Source of the DNA: JBFFSQ01 sp041572275 | GTDB taxonomy: Bacteria; Pseudomonadota; Gammaproteobacteria; SZUA-229 | Assembly (NCBI GenBank): GCA_041572275.1 | Contig: JBFFSQ010000014.1 | Span: forward strand, 1-29,258 | Direction of reading: 5' to 3' | DNA: 29,258 bases | Shown: positions 1 to 7,991 of the stretch, one piece after another | Position numbering within the stretch: the stretch's first letter is position 1 | How the letters are laid out: every line of letters begins with the position of its first letter | Position numbers and translations under genes: made by a program | Notes under the pieces: generated by a model | The model's database searches: none | Seen by the model: the letters and a program-made list of their open reading frames with translations, nothing else | What the model was told of the DNA's origin: nothing

Positions 1-492
1 AAACTAGCGTTGGCGACATTAACTTTGTACGATAATAATATTTTTGATGTGAGTGTGCTGTCGACGTTGAGTAGTCTGAGCGATCTGGACATGGGCTATA
101 ATAATATTTTCAATGTAGGTGTCCTGTCAGGGCTGACAACGCTGACAGATTTGACTATGTCTTATAACGATATCTACGATGTGACACCCCTGGCGGGACT
201 GGGAACGAACCTTAATACATTGTTGTTAGACAATAACAAGATCACTGATGTCAATCCATTGGCAAGTTTGGTCAATTTGACAGAGCTGGTCATACAAAAT
301 AATAGCATCGGTGGTCAAGGTGTTGGTAATGTGGATGATTTAGTTAGCTTGATCAATGCTACTAGTATTAACTTGACGGGTAACGTTACCATGTCATGTA
401 CTGAACTGGCTGATTTAGTGAGTTTGCTACCAGACGGCAGTGTCGTAACTCCGAATGTCGCAGACCCTGGAGTGAATTGCACCGCGCCCTGA
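1..492 (+). CDS. Leucine-rich repeat protein, C-terminal fragment
   Basis: The reading frame is open to the left edge, so the true start lies outside the window. The visible 160 or so residues contain three to four leucine-rich repeats of about 22 residues with the LxxLxLxxNxIxDVxPL pattern seen in bacterial internalin-like repeats (for example LNTLLLDNNKITDVNPLA). A short non-repeat tail with two cysteines follows, which may form a capping disulfide. Such repeats normally bind proteins and are often exported, but the signal peptide region is not visible. No membrane anchor or sortase signal is seen at the C terminus. The partner and role are unknown. Confidence 0.8.
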   Translation, partial: KLALATLTLYDNNIFDVSVLSTLSSLSDLDMGYNNIFNVGVLSGLTTLTDLTMSYNDIYDVTPLAGLGTNLNTLLLDNNKITDVNPLASLVNLTELVIQNNSIGGQGVGNVDDLVSLINATSINLTGNVTMSCTELADLVSLLPDGSVVTPNVADPGVNCTAP

Positions 493-529
493 AATTAGGG
501 TGTGGTCAGGACTAAAAAACTGAATAGGA

Positions 530-1222
530 TCAGAGCTGCTCCACGCGATTACGTCCGTTTTCTTTGGCGTTATAGAGTGCGGTGTCAGCTCGCTTCAATA
601 AACTTTCTCGTGTGTCTTGCTGACTTTTGAATTCGGTTACGCCAAAACTGCAGGTGACCTGTTTAACGATGCCAAATTGGTGATTGGCAACTTCATGACA
701 CAACCGTTCGGCATGTTTAACCGTTTGAGCAAGATTTGCTTCACGTGCGAGAATAATAAATTCCTCACCACCATAGCGGGCAAATATATCTGAGGCCCGA
801 TTTTTATCCATGATGATATTGCTGAAGGTTTTTATCACCATGTCACCTGTCTGGTGACCGTACTGGTCATTGATGTTTTTGAAATGATCCAGGTCCATGG
901 TGATGATACAAAATTTGTTGCCATAGCGTTGGCTTTTATCAATTTCAGATTTAAGTAGCAGGTCGAATTGCAGTCGGTTGTAGGCACCAGTGAGCGCATC
1001 GGTGCTAGCCAGTCTACCCAGTTGTTTGCTGAGGATGTGGGTTTTAGCTAGCAGGTAGCCAAATATAATGCCAGCTAACAGGGGAACAGTAAAATTGATG
1101 CTGTTGATATCGGCATGAATGGTGACGCTATGAAGAAATTCAAGAATGCCGGTGAAAATGCAGGACAACACAATGTATGAAACATACACTCTGATAATGT
1201 AGGCTCTATCTTGAACAGCCAT
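530..1222 (-). CDS. Membrane-bound GGDEF diguanylate cyclase
   Basis: This protein probably makes cyclic di-GMP from two GTP at the inner membrane. Counting from a possible TTG codon at 1234, residues 11-31 and about 48-64 are hydrophobic and form two likely membrane segments. A GGDEF domain fills the rest, with DLDHFKNINDQYGH and an active-site GGEEF at 155-159. RASD at 146-149 lies exactly five residues before it and fits the RxxD inhibitory site, so product inhibition is expected. No separate sensor domain is present. The start is uncertain: neither the TTG at 1234 nor the ATG at 1222 has a clear ribosome site, and I chose the ATG. It diverges from the chalcone-isomerase-like gene, with less than 80 bp for both promoters. 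Confidence 0.92.
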   Translation of the reverse strand: MAVQDRAYIIRVYVSYIVLSCIFTGILEFLHSVTIHADINSINFTVPLLAGIIFGYLLAKTHILSKQLGRLASTDALTGAYNRLQFDLLLKSEIDKSQRYGNKFCIITMDLDHFKNINDQYGHQTGDMVIKTFSNIIMDKNRASDIFARYGGEEFIILAREANLAQTVKHAERLCHEVANHQFGIVKQVTCSFGVTEFKSQQDTRESLLKRADTALYNAKENGRNRVEQL

Positions 1223-1301
1223 AGCATGTGCCAAAAATAAAAAGTGTCATAGTTTCATTATAGTGACTGAGTTAGCTGTGTACATTCGTCAGGAGAGAAT
1301 A

Positions 1302-1874
1302 ATGCGAAATAAGGTGGTTTTTTGTCTGTTGTTAATGTTTTTATGGCCTGTACATGCCAGAACGCTGGCTAAAATTGATTTTGATGAGTTTGCTTTAATT
1401 CCCGGTTATGAACAAACATTGAAGCTCAATGGAATCGGTATTCGATATAAGTTCTTTTTTAAAATTTACATTGCTGCACTTTATCTCGAGCAGACAACAC
1501 AGGATGCTGTTGAGGTGATTAAGGCATCAGGCGCCAAGCGTGTACAGATGCATTTTTTATATGACGAAGTGAGTAGGGAGAAACTGGTTAAGGCCTGGAA
1601 TGAAGGCTTTGAGGAGAACCTGTCGGCGGCGCAATTGACGCGATTGTCATCACGTATTGAACAGTTCAATAATCTGTTCAGTTCTGTCGTCTCGGGGGAT
1701 GTCATTATGCTGGATTATGTGCCTGACCAGGGAACCCGGGTGATGTTGAATGGCGTTGAGCAGGGTGTAATCCAGGGTGAAGATTTCAATCAGGCCCTGC
1801 TCAGTATCTGGTTGGGGCCACAGCCGGTGGGCGAAGACCTGAAAGATGCATTGTTGGGTAGAGTAGAAGACTAA
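1302..1874 (+). CDS. Periplasmic chalcone isomerase-like protein
   Basis: A 190-residue protein starting MRNKVVF, preceded by AGGAGAG at 1291-1297. The frame is open further upstream to 1263, but that part lacks a ribosome site and would spoil the signal peptide. Residues 1-19 form a typical signal peptide with a likely cut after VHA. The mature part contains the pattern of the bacterial chalcone isomerase-like family (Chalcone_3): GIGIRYKFFFKIYIAALYLE followed by a region like MHFLYDEVSREKLVKAWNEGF, and a late LLSIWLGPQPV segment. Bacterial members are not known to isomerise chalcones; some bind fatty acids or have no known function. The stop codon abuts the stop codon of the convergent gene. 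Confidence 0.85.
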   Translation: MRNKVVFCLLLMFLWPVHARTLAKIDFDEFALIPGYEQTLKLNGIGIRYKFFFKIYIAALYLEQTTQDAVEVIKASGAKRVQMHFLYDEVSREKLVKAWNEGFEENLSAAQLTRLSSRIEQFNNLFSSVVSGDVIMLDYVPDQGTRVMLNGVEQGVIQGEDFNQALLSIWLGPQPVGEDLKDALLGRVED

Positions 1875-2438
1875 TCAGTCAACGCTTGTCATCAGGGCCA
1901 CTTGTATTGACTCACTGTCCTGGTAGATCGCTTCCAGTAAGGCGCTCAGGTTTTGAGTTGCATTATTGATATCAGCATCATTGTCGAGTTGCTGCAGGTA
2001 GCGAAGGCTGTTTCGGGTGGCACATTCGACGGCGGAAATATCTTCAGTTGTTGGCTGTTGATGTTCTTTAATGGCTTTTTCCAGTGCTAGCTGAGCCATG
2101 TGTTCGGCATTGAGTTCCATCTCGCGTAGTTTATCCATGGTGTCGTCAGACATTTTACTCGGCATTGCCATAACATTTTGCTTCATGAGTCTGCGCGTGT
2201 CGCGTATTGGGCCGATGATGGTGGTTTGCCATGGGCGACTGGTTTCAACTAGTGACTGGATATCGTCGACATTGAGCTCGATCGCCTGTTCTGCGGCCCA
2301 GCAGCAGCAGAGAAGGACATTGACGTCTGCATTGTAATTATCCTGTAGTGAGAGGCACTGATTCTCCACTTCTGGAATTTGAAATAGTTGTACTGAATAG
2401 TTCCAGAAATCACTATCAGGGAAGTTCATCTGATTCAT
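1875..2438 (-). CDS. TIGR02444 / DUF2390 family protein
   Basis: A 187-residue soluble protein without signal peptide. The opening FWNYSVQLFQIPEVENQCLS, then DNYNADVNVLLCCCWAA and SRPWQTTIIGPIRDTRRLMK, matches my memory of the gammaproteobacterial TIGR02444 family, which has no assigned activity. The rest is predicted helical, with a run of three cysteines near residue 44. The start ATG is at 2438, with another ATG three codons in. It is convergent with the chalcone-isomerase-like gene (no spacer) and lies downstream of the DsbA-family gene on the same strand, 39 bp away, so the two may be cotranscribed. Function unknown. Confidence 0.75.
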   Translation of the reverse strand: MNQMNFPDSDFWNYSVQLFQIPEVENQCLSLQDNYNADVNVLLCCCWAAEQAIELNVDDIQSLVETSRPWQTTIIGPIRDTRRLMKQNVMAMPSKMSDDTMDKLREMELNAEHMAQLALEKAIKEHQQPTTEDISAVECATRNSLRYLQQLDNDADINNATQNLSALLEAIYQDSESIQVALMTSVD

Positions 2439-2477
2439 TAGCTATAGTGTTAAATTGGTTACTTCAAGATTACTTGA

Positions 2478-3128
2478 TTATAGTTCAGATTGAATGCGTT
2501 CAGCTGCTTGTCGCAGATTATTTTCTGAAACTGCGCCGGTGAGCAACTCCTGACCAATGACAAATGTGGGAACACTGCTGGCTTGTAAGTAGCCAGCATA
2601 CTGTAGATAAGGCAATAGCCTCTGGGGTATGGCATCAGACGGTCCGTAACTGGATGGATCACTCCAGGCCTGGTCAACCAGGTGTTGGCTTATGCGGCAT
2701 TCATTGGCAAGTTGACGCAGCAGGTGTTCGTCGCCTATATCGAGGCCCTGGATGAAATAGGCATCGAAGATTTTTTCATGCAGAGGGTAAAAACAATCAG
2801 GCCCCAGGGTTTTGCATTCTTCAGCCAGTAATAGCGCCAGGCGGGAATTGCTGATGTAGTGCTGATCAGCCAGATTGAGGCCTTCGTCAGTAGCCAGTTG
2901 CTGCAGGTTAGCCATCAGCAAATCCCAGTGGTCAGGGGCATAGTTGAGCTGACTGACAGGCTGTCCATTGGTGGGAGTGTCGGGGTGGATTTCAACAAAG
3001 CACCAGTTGATTTTCAAATCATAGTCCGACTTCAAGCGCTCTAGTCGTTTATGCCCGATAAAGCAGAAGGGGCAGATGTAGTCGCTGATAACGGAGATTT
3101 TGAGCAGAGGTTTTTGTGGCTCGGTCAT
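2478..3128 (-). CDS. DsbA-family oxidoreductase (FrnE-like)
   Basis: A thioredoxin-fold protein of the FrnE / 2-hydroxychromene-2-carboxylate isomerase group within the DsbA family. From the chosen ATG (MTEPQKP) the CPFC active site is at residues 19-22, right after the first strand (ISVISDYICPFC). The helical insert contains LHEKIFDAYFIQG, and the conserved VPTF with the cis-proline appears near the end with FVIGQELLTGA. No signal peptide is present, so it should act in the cytoplasm, unlike DsbA. The frame extends 12 codons further to an ATG at 3164, but that start has no ribosome site; GGGA at 3138-3141 gives weak support for the inner one. The natural substrate is unknown. Confidence 0.9.
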   Translation of the reverse strand: MTEPQKPLLKISVISDYICPFCFIGHKRLERLKSDYDLKINWCFVEIHPDTPTNGQPVSQLNYAPDHWDLLMANLQQLATDEGLNLADQHYISNSRLALLLAEECKTLGPDCFYPLHEKIFDAYFIQGLDIGDEHLLRQLANECRISQHLVDQAWSDPSSYGPSDAIPQRLLPYLQYAGYLQASSVPTFVIGQELLTGAVSENNLRQAAERIQSEL

Positions 3129-3263
3129 GACATGAATTCCCTGATAAAGGGTATAGTCAGACATTAAGCTGATAATTGTGAAAATGCAATTTATTTAGCT
3201 GGCAGGCACAAGGTATCATGTGCTTGGTCTATTATTGAGAATAGGGTAACAAGAGGCGGGCGA

Positions 3264-3692
3264 ATGATTCGTGTGATGATACTAACACTGCTGTTAGGGC
3301 TGGGGCTTAATTCAGTTCAGGCACGTGATTTTGAAGATGGTTATGCAGTATATGCGGCAGGTGCGGAAAGCTGTCAGCGTTATCTCGGTGCCGTTAACAA
3401 GGGTGGTGCCGAGCATGATTATTTTATTAACTGGCTGATTGGCTACCTATCGGCATTTAATGTCATTATGCCCAATACCTACGATATCCTTGGTGATGCC
3501 GAATTCAGTGTCAGTCAGAACTGGCTGAATGAGCATTGCAAAAAATATCCCCGAGAGTTGTTTGTGAATGCGACTGCACGGTTAACGGAAGTGCTGTATC
3601 CAACACGGCATCAATCAGGATTGAAAAAGCCAGTAGTAACTCAGCCGACTACGCCTTCGCAACGCAGTTTGAAAGATATTAAAATTCGCTAA
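3264..3692 (+). CDS. Secreted protein of unknown function
   Basis: A 142-residue protein with a clear signal peptide (MIRVMILTLLLGLGLNSVQA, cut before RDF) and a purine-rich ribosome site about 8 bases before the ATG. The mature domain of about 95 residues has two cysteines (in ESCQRYL and NEHCKKYP) that could form one disulfide, and a NWLIGYLSAFNV segment. The arrangement Cys, WLxGYLxAxN, Cys, then a helix is common in small periplasmic proteins of proteobacteria, but I do not recognise a named family with certainty. The tail from about residue 118 is basic and proline-rich. Its end overlaps the convergent exporter gene by 14 bp. No function can be assigned. Confidence 0.8.
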   Translation: MIRVMILTLLLGLGLNSVQARDFEDGYAVYAAGAESCQRYLGAVNKGGAEHDYFINWLIGYLSAFNVIMPNTYDILGDAEFSVSQNWLNEHCKKYPRELFVNATARLTEVLYPTRHQSGLKKPVVTQPTTPSQRSLKDIKIR

Positions 3693-4482
3693 ACAGTAGT
3701 TTTACTGCAATCAGTAGTAGAAATAAGGCAAATATTCTTTTTAGTGTTTGTATCGGTAAACGGTGTGTCAGTCGGGCGCCGATGGGTGCAAACAGTGCGC
3801 TGCTAAGAATGATGCCGAGGAATGCCGGTAGATGAACATAACCCAGAGTGTGCTCAGGCAGTAACTCAATTTGCCAACCACTCATGATATAGGCCAGGGA
3901 ACCAGCAAGGGCAATGGGCAGGCCAATGGCGGCTGAGGTCGCTATCGCAAATCGCAGAGGTGTTCCATTCCATACCAGGAACGGGACCGTCAGGGTGCCC
4001 CCGCCAATGCCGACAATGGCAGATATAGCCCCTATCAGGCCACCAGCAGACGACATGCCACTGATGCCAGGTAGTGCCCTATGGGCAGGGACTTGAAGGC
4101 CTGAGAGCATGTAAAGTCCGACACTAAATTCAAACAGGGCGAATAGTGGTTTCAGCCACTGAGTGGTCATCTGAGCTGCCAGCCAGCCTCCCAGCCAGGC
4201 ACCAATGAGTATGCCCGGTGTCATTTGCACAAAAACTCGCCAGAGTACCGCCTGATGTTGATGATGGGAGCGGACAGATGCGATAGAGGTGATGGTGATG
4301 GTTGCCAGGGAGGTGCCCAGGGCCAGATGCATAATGATGTCATTGGGCAGGCCCTGTAGTACAAATAGTGCGGCCAGTGCCGGCACGATGATGAGACCTC
4401 CTCCGACCCCAAGCAAGCCAGCCAGTAGGCCGGCGCAAGCACCCAGTAAGAGATAGAGTAATAAATAAAGCTCGGTAGTCAC
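3679..4482 (-). CDS. TauE/SafE family sulfite/anion exporter
   Basis: A 267-residue inner-membrane protein with about eight hydrophobic segments. It has the two-fold glycine-rich signature of the TauE/SafE family: GLLGVGGGLIIVP in the first half and AIVGIGGGTLTVPFLVW in the second. Family members export sulfite, sulfoacetate or related organic anions. The substrate here cannot be read from sequence, and no taurine or sulfur gene is adjacent. It starts 12 bp after the rhlB stop on the same strand, so it is probably cotranscribed with rhlB, a pairing that does not hint at function. Confidence 0.92.
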   Translation of the reverse strand: MTTELYLLLYLLLGACAGLLAGLLGVGGGLIIVPALAALFVLQGLPNDIIMHLALGTSLATITITSIASVRSHHQHQAVLWRVFVQMTPGILIGAWLGGWLAAQMTTQWLKPLFALFEFSVGLYMLSGLQVPAHRALPGISGMSSAGGLIGAISAIVGIGGGTLTVPFLVWNGTPLRFAIATSAAIGLPIALAGSLAYIMSGWQIELLPEHTLGYVHLPAFLGIILSSALFAPIGARLTHRLPIQTLKRIFALFLLLIAVKLLFSEF

Positions 4483-4494
4483 TGTTCCGTAAGT

Positions 4495-5811
4495 TTATTG
4501 AGGTGTTGTTTGCTTCTTACTTGATGATTGGCCGTGGCGTCGACGGGGTCGACGCTGGCCAGAAGACGATGAGCCGTGTTTTTGGTTGGTGGTTTTATGT
4601 CTGGGGGGTCGATGTTTTTCGATTTTGGCTGGGGGTCTGGGTTCAATAAGCAGGTCACTGCTGACCGATTCATTGGGGATGCTATGACCGATATATTCTT
4701 CAATTTCAGGCAACATGTGAGCAAAGTCCTCACAGGCAAAACTGATAGCATGGCCACTGGCACCCGCACGAGCCGTACGGCCAATACGATGAACATAATC
4801 CTCGGCCATCTGTGGTAAATCGTAATTGAAGACGTGGCTGACTTCAGGGATGTGCAGGCCGCGGGCAGCTACATCAGTGGCAACCAGAGTATTGAATTCA
4901 CCGTCCTGAAATTTTTTCAACAGGGTCTGGCGTTTTTTCTGTGGGATATCTCCAGATAACAGGGCTGATGGGTAATCATTACCCAGTAGCCAGGCGTAGA
5001 TATTTTCAGCGGCACGTTTAGTGTTGACGAAAATAATGCTGCGAGCGGGATTTTCCTGTTTGAACAGGCCAAGTAGCAAGGGGATTTTTTCGTTATTGGC
5101 CGGATAGTAGACCCGTTCTTCGATTTTATCGGCCGTGCGTTTTTCCGATTCAATGATCACGTGCTGTGGGTTGTTCATCAGCTCATACGCCAGCTCCTGC
5201 ACGCGATAGGACAGGGTTGCTGAGAACAGCATGCTTTGACGTTTGGTTGGCTCTGGACAGCGTCTGATCAGGTAGCGAATGTCCTTGATGAAACCGAGGT
5301 CAAACATCCGGTCAGCTTCATCCAGAACCAACGCCTGGATGGCACGCAGATCATAGACATGTTGTTTGAAATAATCGATCAGACGCCCCGGTGTGCCAAT
5401 CAGGATGTCCACACCGTCGGTCAGTTGCTGGCGTTGTTGCTCATACCCGGTGCCACCATAGACCAGACCCAGTTTCAGCCCGCACTGGCTACCGATGAGC
5501 TCAGCATCCTTATGGATCTGGATTGCCAGTTCACGGGTGGGTGCCAGGATTAAAGCGCGGGGCTGGTTGGCTTTTCGGTGTTCAGAGCTGGGCTGGGTGA
5601 GCAGCTGGTTATACACCGCAATCAGGAAGGCAATGGTTTTGCCGGTACCGGTTTGCGCCTGTCCAGCGATGTCTGTGCCCTGTAAGGATATGGGAAGTGA
5701 TTCAGCCTGAATCGGTGTACATTGTTTGAAATGGGCCTGTTTCAGTCCATCAAGTAAGGGAGCGGGTATGTTGAACTGATCGAAGTGTGTATCGGTTAAA
5801 TGTGTACTCAT
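4495..5811 (-). CDS. rhlB: ATP-dependent DEAD-box RNA helicase RhlB
   Basis: RhlB unwinds structured RNA for the RNA degradosome. The 438 residues include the Q motif (FNIPAPLLDGLKQAHFKQCT), Walker A AQTGTGKT at 52-59, PTRELA, DEAD at 164-167, SAT at 197-199 and HRIGRTARAG at 341-350. The N terminus (MSTHLTDTHFDQF) closely resembles RhlB of E. coli rather than RhlE or SrmB. From about residue 390 a basic, low-complexity tail rich in Arg, Lys, Ser and Pro replaces folded sequence; such tails bind RNA or RNase E. The divergent position next to trxA and rho is the same as in E. coli and supports the assignment. Confidence 0.96.
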   Translation of the reverse strand: MSTHLTDTHFDQFNIPAPLLDGLKQAHFKQCTPIQAESLPISLQGTDIAGQAQTGTGKTIAFLIAVYNQLLTQPSSEHRKANQPRALILAPTRELAIQIHKDAELIGSQCGLKLGLVYGGTGYEQQRQQLTDGVDILIGTPGRLIDYFKQHVYDLRAIQALVLDEADRMFDLGFIKDIRYLIRRCPEPTKRQSMLFSATLSYRVQELAYELMNNPQHVIIESEKRTADKIEERVYYPANNEKIPLLLGLFKQENPARSIIFVNTKRAAENIYAWLLGNDYPSALLSGDIPQKKRQTLLKKFQDGEFNTLVATDVAARGLHIPEVSHVFNYDLPQMAEDYVHRIGRTARAGASGHAISFACEDFAHMLPEIEEYIGHSIPNESVSSDLLIEPRPPAKIEKHRPPRHKTTNQKHGSSSSGQRRPRRRHGQSSSKKQTTPQ

Positions 5812-6142
5812 AATTAAAGTTGTCTGCGAAGTTACGATAATCTACTACGAAAGTGTGATGTATGCCCGTCTTTTTCGTCAATTCGCGCCATATCAGTGAG
5901 ATTTAAACGCAAACTTCAGGTAACTGAGGATTGCTCTAAAGATTAATTCTAAACTGATACTGTACAAATGGCTGAAATTGGATAATATATTCCTTTCGTA
6001 GCGTATAAAAATGATCTTACACGAAATCATAATATTAAGAATTTTCCCGACCTCTTACCCTTTATAGCTTTTATGTGTGATTTAAGAAAAAATAGATAAT
6101 TGGGTAAATCAGGGTCAGTTGCTAATCTGGAGGCACAGCAAG
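5812..6142. other. Divergent rhlB / trxA promoter region
   Basis: This 331-bp AT-rich spacer separates the divergent rhlB and trxA genes and must hold both promoters. I found no open frame, strong terminator or RNA gene. AT-rich hexamers such as TAATAT at 5983 have no good -35 at the right distance, so I do not name a promoter. Confidence 0.5.
6129..6133 (+). promoter_or_regulatory. Ribosome binding site fixing the trxA GTG start
   Basis: GGAGG lies nine bases before the GTG at 6143 and decides between that codon and the in-frame ATG at 6119, which would lie upstream of the site. Confidence 0.75.
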
Positions 6143-6466
6143 GTGAGTGATATTGTTCATGTATCTGATGACAGTTTTGAAAACGATGTAATTAATTCAG
6201 ATGTACCGGTACTTGTTGATTATTGGGCAGACTGGTGTGGTCCATGCAAGATGATTGCCCCCATTCTGGAAGAAATTGCCACCGAGTATAATGGCAAGGT
6301 CAAGATTACTAAGCTGAATATTGATGAAAATCCCGGCACTCCACCTAAGTATGGTATCCGTGGCATCCCCACTTTGATGTTATTCAAAGGCGGTGATGTA
6401 GAAGCGACTAAAGTCGGTGCTTTGTCCAAATCACAACTCACTGCATTTCTGGATAGCAATCTATAA
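6143..6466 (+). CDS. trxA: Thioredoxin 1
   Basis: A 107-residue thioredoxin that reduces cytoplasmic protein disulfides. The active site WCGPC is at residues 31-35, the buried Asp at D26, and the cis-proline loop in GIRGIPT. The length and SDIVHVSDDSF start match E. coli TrxA. I chose the GTG at 6143 because GGAGG at 6129-6133 stands nine bases before it, and because the upstream ATG at 6119 would add eight residues not found in the family. It is followed by rho, as in E. coli. Confidence 0.97.
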   Translation: MSDIVHVSDDSFENDVINSDVPVLVDYWADWCGPCKMIAPILEEIATEYNGKVKITKLNIDENPGTPPKYGIRGIPTLMLFKGGDVEATKVGALSKSQLTAFLDSNL

Positions 6467-6473
6467 GCACGAG

Positions 6474-6503
6474 ATTGGGTCGTCCGGCAGTGGACGGCCC
6501 AGT
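6474..6503 (+). other. Hairpin between trxA and rho
   Basis: A 12-base stem (6474-6485 with 6492-6503, including two G-U pairs) closes on the six-base loop GGCAGT. It begins seven bases after the trxA stop. No U-run follows, so it is not a standard intrinsic terminator; it could protect the trxA 3' end or belong to the rho leader. Confidence 0.7.
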
Positions 6504-6663
6504 TCAATCATGGTAGAGTGCACACATTCTTAGCGAGCTCTCGCCAATTCGGCATTTCCCGCGAAACAATTGTACGGTCGTATCCGACCCAAATTGCATA
6601 ATCAAGAATTAACAAAAAACCCTTTTAATTACTGCTAATCCTTTCTAAAAAACCTATTCCGTT

Positions 6664-7920
6664 ATGAATCTTACTGAACTGAAGACCAAATCCCCTGCTG
6701 AACTTGTAGAAATTGCCCAATCGCTGAAGCTGGAAAATGTATCCCGGGCAAAAAAACAGGACATCATTTTTTCGATACTCAAGGCCCATGCTAAAAATGG
6801 TGAAGATATTTTTGGCGAAGGCGTACTGGAAATTCTCCAGGACGGTTTTGGCTTCCTGAGGTCGGCTGATGGCTCATACCTGGCAGGACCAGATGATATC
6901 TATGTATCACCCAGTCAAATTCGCCGTTTTGGATTGCGAACGGGCGACACCATTGCTGGTAAGATTCGTCCACCTAAAGACGGTGAGCGTTATTTCGCTA
7001 TGCTCAAGGTGGATACGATCAATTTCGATTCACCGGAAAATGCTCGTAATAAGGTGGCCTTTGAGAATCTGACGCCTCTGCATCCGCAGGAACGCATGAT
7101 TCTAGAACGAGGCAATGGCAGTACCGAAGATATTACCGCACGTATTATCGACCTGGTGTCACCTATAGGTAAAGGACAGCGTGGCCTGATCGTGTCACCA
7201 CCGAAAGCCGGTAAAACTATGATGATGAGTAATCTAGCGCAGTCGATAGCGGCGAATCATCCGGAATGCTACCTCATTGTGTTGTTGATTGATGAGCGTC
7301 CAGAAGAGGTGACGGAAATGCAGCGCACTGTACGCGGCGAAGTGGTCTCCAGTACCTTTGATGAGCCAGCCAGCCGTCATGTTCAGGTCGCAGAGATGGT
7401 GATTGAAAAGGCCAAGCGCCTGGTCGAGCATAAGAAGGACGTAGTGATCCTACTCGATTCCATTACTCGTCTGGCTCGTGCCTACAACACCGTGATTCCA
7501 TCATCAGGTAAAGTATTAACCGGTGGTGTTGATGCTCATGCCTTGCACCGTCCAAAACGTTTCTTTGGTGCGGCACGTAATATCGAAGAAGGTGGCAGTA
7601 TTACCATACTGGCAACGGCACTAGTCGACACCGGTTCGAAAATGGATGAGGTTATCTACGAAGAGTTTAAAGGTACCGGTAATATGGAAATTCATCTGGA
7701 TCGACGTATTACTGAAAAACGTATTTATCCTGCGATTAATATCAATCGTTCAGGCACTCGTCGTGAAGAGCTGTTGACCAAGCCTGATGAATTACAAATG
7801 ATGTGGGTATTGCGTAAAGTTCTGCATCCAATGGATGAACTGGGTGCTATTGAGTTTATGCTTGAGAGACTACAGACAACCAAGACCAATGATGAGTTCT
7901 TTGCATCTATGAAGGGTTGA
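6664..7920 (+). CDS. rho: Transcription termination factor Rho
   Basis: Rho is the hexameric RNA-dependent ATPase that ends transcription at rut sites. The 418 residues are close to the E. coli length of 419. The N-terminal helical part (MNLTELKTKSPAELVEIAQS) is followed by the cold-shock RNA-binding domain with GFGFLR at 61-66. Walker A PPKAGKT is at 179-185, Walker B VVILLDSITRLARAYN follows, and the Q loop is in GKVLTGGVDAHAL. No large insertion is present, unlike the Rho of some high-GC bacteria. No ribosome site is visible before the ATG (AACCTATTCCGTT). The nearly 200-nt leader after trxA would suit the autoregulation known for rho in E. coli. Confidence 0.98.
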   Translation: MNLTELKTKSPAELVEIAQSLKLENVSRAKKQDIIFSILKAHAKNGEDIFGEGVLEILQDGFGFLRSADGSYLAGPDDIYVSPSQIRRFGLRTGDTIAGKIRPPKDGERYFAMLKVDTINFDSPENARNKVAFENLTPLHPQERMILERGNGSTEDITARIIDLVSPIGKGQRGLIVSPPKAGKTMMMSNLAQSIAANHPECYLIVLLIDERPEEVTEMQRTVRGEVVSSTFDEPASRHVQVAEMVIEKAKRLVEHKKDVVILLDSITRLARAYNTVIPSSGKVLTGGVDAHALHRPKRFFGAARNIEEGGSITILATALVDTGSKMDEVIYEEFKGTGNMEIHLDRRITEKRIYPAININRSGTRREELLTKPDELQMMWVLRKVLHPMDELGAIEFMLERLQTTKTNDEFFASMKG

Positions 7921-7940
7921 TACGTTACAGCCAGGCGTCT

Positions 7941-7970
7941 AAAAAAGGGCAACATTAGTTGCCCTTTTTT
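7941..7970 (+). terminator. Intrinsic terminator after rho, bidirectional
   Basis: A perfect 13-base inverted repeat (7941-7953 and 7958-7970) with loop ATTA: six A, GGGCAAC, loop, GTTGCCC, six T. Because both sides carry A/T runs, it can end rho on the plus strand and the convergent purD transcript on the minus strand. Confidence 0.95.
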
Positions 7971-7991
7971 GTGTCGGATGTCAGCTAATGT

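Noticed and set aside
6570..6602. Promoter TTGTAC ... CATAAT for rho
   Set aside because: The spacing of about 21 bases is too long for a standard promoter.
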